Of a DNA stretch of 64,000 nucleotides, positions 59,940-64,000 are shown piece by piece. The notes under the pieces are model-generated. The model saw only the letters and a list, made by a program, of their open reading frames with translations. It was not told the origin of the DNA and made no database searches. Source of the stretch: Ancylostoma caninum. Lineage: Eukaryota; Nematoda; Chromadorea; Rhabditida; Ancylostomatidae. The DNA lies in contig JBAJFG010000573.1 of assembly GCA_037903475.1 (NCBI GenBank), positions 248,001-312,000 on the forward strand, given 5' to 3'. The position numbers and the translations under genes are program-made. Each line of letters opens with the position of its first letter. The first letter of the stretch is position 1.

Positions 59940-60140
59940 CTCACTACGGACGTTACGAAGGTTGTGACACACTGCCGAAGCTATCCTTCTCCTGTCAGTA
60001 CAGTTGGAGATCATGGAGGTGGAATTCCGAGCTTTTGTAGACTATTCAGCAGAATTCAAGTATAGCCTACAACATCACGTTAGACAGGTTCTCTAACCAT
60101 GTAGTTGTCGTCTCGGACTAGCAGCGTATATTTGTGCAAT
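59940..60140 (+). repeat. Dispersed repeat, copy 2
   Basis: Diverged copy of part of 42755-43090. Confidence 0.6.
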
Positions 60141-61278
60141 TGCGCACTTCTCTTTCCGAAGGTTTTTCTCTTGAAATTCTTTTAGGGAATACTAGGTTGA
60201 CGCAAATGTTTTCCCACTTTTTCGTGGACTTCGTCATTTTCCGCAAATTAATCGATCTTGGAATGCGGCACAATTTTTCTGGGTAGTACAGAACACTGCT
60301 TTTTTTATGAGCACGTTTTTGGCGGCCTTTGCAAAGAATTCAGAAAATTGCGGACTGCCACTTTTATGTCATCGTGTTTGTGGATTTTTTTCTTGGAGAA
60401 AGGGTAAGTGGACATTTTCAGCATTTCTTGCGTCGAACTGCACTAGGCATATTTCAAACCGAGGTCAAGGAAGAGCGAAATTTTCTCTACAAAAGTGTTA
60501 CCGCACCGTTGCATCAAAAGAATATTATGGAATTAAGAAAAAATCTACAAAACCCTCCAAACTAGTTAATATTTGCATGAAAGTCTCGAAAGATTATGCC
60601 ATCTGAGCTGGAAATCCGGAACAGATTAAGGAAAACACCACGTAAAATAATAATTAATTAAAATGAAAATGAAAATGGGAAAGAGCGGCAAATAGAAGCG
60701 TTAAACCGAATATACTAATAACAAATACGAATAGAAGATAAGATGCTTATGCTGAATAGTTGCATCGACAATGTCGTTGGGGAGGTAATGCTGTCATAGG
60801 CGTCAGCAACGGTTAAAGCTCATTAAGACCTCGATAGCTTGAGAATGAGCTCTAGAAATGATGAGCGTAACCTCATATTCGTGCTTATTCAAAGTTCATT
60901 TTCGGAATCGCTCTTGTCGCAGGTGGCCGTGCCGCGGGGAGCAAGTCCCTTCCGCGCACGCGAACCCTCCCCGCGACGGGGACTTTCGTGGATACGGCTC
61001 CAGGAGATCTCCGCCATCTCGTGTTCTTGGCGAGTTGCGTTGGTGATATCACACATCACCAAATCTGGCCAACAAAAGCGCAACCACGCGTGAGCAATCG
61101 TACATTTAAGGCGGTTAGAGAATGAGAAATTGACCGAATAGATTATATGGCATATCAGAATATTTGGTCTTTGCAGCGACACTGCGTCAACATCCAGTAT
61201 AGGGCAATTGTCCATTATCGTCCCCCCCACTTCTCAGCGCCGGCGTTCCCTTATCACAACAGTGGATCCGTATGGACG

Positions 61279-61279
<1 letters not shown>
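60141..61279. other. No recognisable gene
   Basis: CTAGGTTGACGCAAATGTTT at about 60193-60212 is a possible mariner terminal repeat without a partner. Two overlapping frames at 60307-60606 show no motif. Confidence 0.4.

Positions 61280-61369
<90 letters not shown>
61280..61369. repeat. (CA)n microsatellite, ~90 bp
   Basis: Uninterrupted CA run. Predicted His-Thr or Cys-Val proteins here are artefacts. Confidence 0.97.
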
Positions 61370-63004
61370 TTCTTCACTGACAAGCTGTCAGCTCTACAAA
61401 ATTGCCCAAAGTGAGACTTGTAGAGAATGACGACATTGTCCCTCAGTTGATAACAAGCACTTCCTTAAAACTGTACCACGCCAACCATTGCCCTGGTGTC
61501 CTCTATGATTGCATCGCATGCTACGCGGGAACAGGAGACTGACTCTCTCTTTCGTCAACATTTTGTTTGGCTAGTAGATTGCCGACAACTTGTTCTTCCA
61601 AGAGCTTGCTGACACGTTGTTTTTGAAGAAGCTGATTGATCGCTTGATTTTTTCTTTTCCTTGTCAACAGAATGTCGGAAGAAAAGCCTGCCGACAACTT
61701 GGTTTCAGGTGGGATGATGACGTCAAACTCGTCAATGTGTTCGCTAATTCGCTAGTTAAAAGCTTGTTTGCAAGTTGTTTTTGGGCAAATCTGGGCCGAC
61801 AACTTGATTTCAGGGTTCAGAAAAGCTGTCCTGCAGTGAAGCGAGTGAATGGATTGCAGCATTTTCAAACCACTCCAACATAACCGTTAGAGTCTGAGTT
61901 AGTAAAGCATGCTGGATACGAGCCCAGTTCCCTTATTATCACAAATATTTACCAGTGTCGGGTCAGGGGGAGGGGTGATGGGAGTGGGCAATGGTGAGTA
62001 AGTGGTTACGATCGACGCGAGGAAGTTTTAGAAATTAAACTATTGGAGATATCATTCCTAGCACTAAAACCCGCCATCAAAATAAAACTATTGAAAATAT
62101 CATTCTTACGAGGGGAGGATAGAAAATGATGTTGATAATCGTGATCAGCGCCTGAAATTACCCCTATGTGCAAAATTTTATATGTATTCTACGAGATACC
62201 CAAAATACCCAGTACCCAATGATCGCTCCCTCACATACACATGGTAGTAGAAGTGAATGATTAAGGTGTAATTACCTAACCGATTTTTGCTTTTTTTTTC
62301 GCTGAAGTTTTATATGCGGGTTCACTTGGACTGCTGATCGCAAATTCCGTATCCACTTTGCACAACAACTCCTATTTTGTGGAGTTACAGTGGGTGGATG
62401 CAAAAACTGCACGTACGAATTTACTGCACAGACAAGGTCACAACTTTTTTCTCGCAGTGGCATTGAGCGGTAATGGAGAATATATTCGAGATCAGCATTG
62501 TCAACTTCACATTATGAGGCCCATTCAATTTTGAATGGAGCAGACATTTGGTATCCTTCCCTTGTTAGCACTAAAACTCGCTATTAACTAGCAAATGGGC
62601 GCCGTGCACCGTGTGGCGTTTAGTGGCGGGGAGAAGTCCTCGCGGATCATGAGCGATCCTATTTTGGCCTAATTTTCGCAAGTAGGTGGGCGTGAGGGTG
62701 GCACCTCACAGCCTAAAATGATTACCAAAGGAAGTCGGCGAAGCTGGAGGGCGAGTCGGGACCGCCTCAGGGAACAAGGTACTCGTCCCGTGGGATGATG
62801 CTGGCAAGCAAAGCAACCTCCTCTTCTTCGCTTTTCAACGTCAGGCTGAGGTTGACAGGCCGGCAGATGAAGACCACTATCACATAATCATGATAGGTTT
62901 AATACGAAATAGAGTAGAAATGGAATGGAGGTTACGGACAAACGTCCTAAAGGCGCACCAAGAAAAAACAATGGAAGGACGCCATATGGAAGAATTAGCG
63001 CCCC
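61370..63004. other. No recognisable gene
   Basis: A degenerate internal repeat built on GCCGACAACTTG occurs at 61580-61820 (about 3 copies). Nothing else is supported. Confidence 0.4.
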
Positions 63005-63129
63005 TACGGGTCGCTAGAAAGTGGGGTGGGGCAGCCACTTGAGCTGTGCGCAAAAGTTTCGCGCCTATGAAATCCTTACTAGGAAAGTGAAATAGAAGCG
63101 AAAATCTTACTTCTTCTTAGTTGGCAGTC

Positions 63130-63268
<139 letters not shown>

Positions 63269-63584
63269 ACACGAGAACCAGCCATCGAAAACAGAAATAC
63301 CTATACCATTGCGTTCAGCGCATCGAGTTATGTACGAAAACGTGGTAAATTTCGATTTTTACCTTGATTTAAGGGTGTTTCGGGCCATTTTTTTCATGTT
63401 CAGACATGTTAGTGGCCGGTAGTTGTTTTCACCACGGTCGGAATGAATGAGATAAGTTTATGATCACAGGACCATATAAAATGAAAGAGACGGGTGGTAT
63501 GCCTTTATAACGAGGACGATGAACCAGACGGGTGAGGAGTGACAAGGATGGGGATTGCAGCATAGAGTGTTTTAGAGGTGGGCT

Positions 63585-63900
63585 CGCGGTGTTATCGGGG
63601 TCCAAAATAGGGGGAACGCCTGGGGACGGTTCCAACGGCGTGATAAGAGTGCGCCGGCGTGCGAAAGTGGGAATACGCCTGGGGACGGGTCCAACGACAT
63701 GATAAGCTTGCGCCGGCGTCCATAAATGGGGGAACGCCTGAAGATGGGTCCAACGGCGTGATAAGAGTGCGCCAGCGTCTAAAAGTGGGGAAACGCCTGG
63801 ATTCGTGTCCAATGGCGTGATAAGGGTGCGCCGACGTCCAAATGGGAGGAACGTTTGCAGGCAGGTTACAACGGTGAGATAAGGGTGCACCGGTGTTTAG
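63585..63900 (-). repeat. Minisatellite, type B, inverted array (~5 units)
   Basis: Units of ~59 bp with GTGATAAGAGTGCGCCGGCG and AACGCCTGGGGACGGGTCC; reverse complement of the family at 14855-15145. Both minus-strand frames across it are by-products. Confidence 0.85.
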
Positions 63901-64000
63901 GTCCAATCCCAGTTTGCACTTACTCGGTCGATTTTTACTATTTCCTTCCACCACAGCAAACCGAAATGCGTCACACAAATTGTTGGAAAGGAGCTGTCCA

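Noticed and set aside
60193..60606. Mariner element with coding capacity
   Set aside because: Single end-like motif; the frames that follow do not match transposase motifs.

Overview
This window looks like repeat-rich, gene-poor nuclear DNA of a nematode. A strongylid (hookworm-like) worm is my inference. The reasons are short introns (42-80 nt) with TTTTCAG-like acceptors, a trans-splice-like acceptor just before a start codon, RTE-clade LINEs with a leader of the kind I associate with hookworm genomes, a Penelope-like element with an N-terminal GIY-YIG domain, mariner relics, and many foldback elements and minisatellites. There is no bacterial gene organisation.

Layout. 1-2377 (minus): the 5' half of an RTE LINE whose reading frame is open for 647 codons and runs off the left edge. 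2.4-4.7 kb: tRNA-like relics and sequence with no recognisable gene. 4.7-10.8 kb: nested foldback elements, including a ~1.4-kb-arm palindrome whose arms carry the same two-exon gene-like fragment and whose spacer holds decayed minus-strand exons. 10.8-14.8 kb: mostly unannotatable, with one foldback MITE. 14.8-22.4 kb: a foldback/minisatellite complex built on ~60-bp units. 22.3-24.3 kb: degenerate ~110-bp repeats interrupted by a TIR element. 24.9-28.2 kb (minus): a second, decayed RTE that shares its 5' leader with the first. 29.5-31.7 kb: a foldback and an internally deleted mariner. 32.8-36.1 kb (plus): a decayed Penelope-like element with a probable intron, ending in a hammerhead-like RNA motif. 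36.6-38.0 kb: a 1.3-kb TIR element. 38.4 kb: a second, cleaner hammerhead-like motif with the same unusual strand order. 40-55 kb: sparse repeats, a mariner made of two head-to-head 5' halves, a tandem duplication, MITEs and a few unrecognised exon-like blocks. 56.47-57.26 kb (plus): the one recognisable host gene, five exons of a GT54 (MGAT4-like) glycosyltransferase, incomplete at its 3' side. 57.3-64 kb: MITE, microsatellites, hairpins and another minisatellite array.

The most interesting signal is the pair of RNA motifs at 36035-36123 and 38396-38487. In each, the hammerhead core pieces (CUGAUGA, GAAA, NUH) and all three core helices can be assigned, but the three strands occur in an order that is not a circular permutation of the known hammerhead types. 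Each forms two hairpins whose loops pair with each other to rebuild the core.
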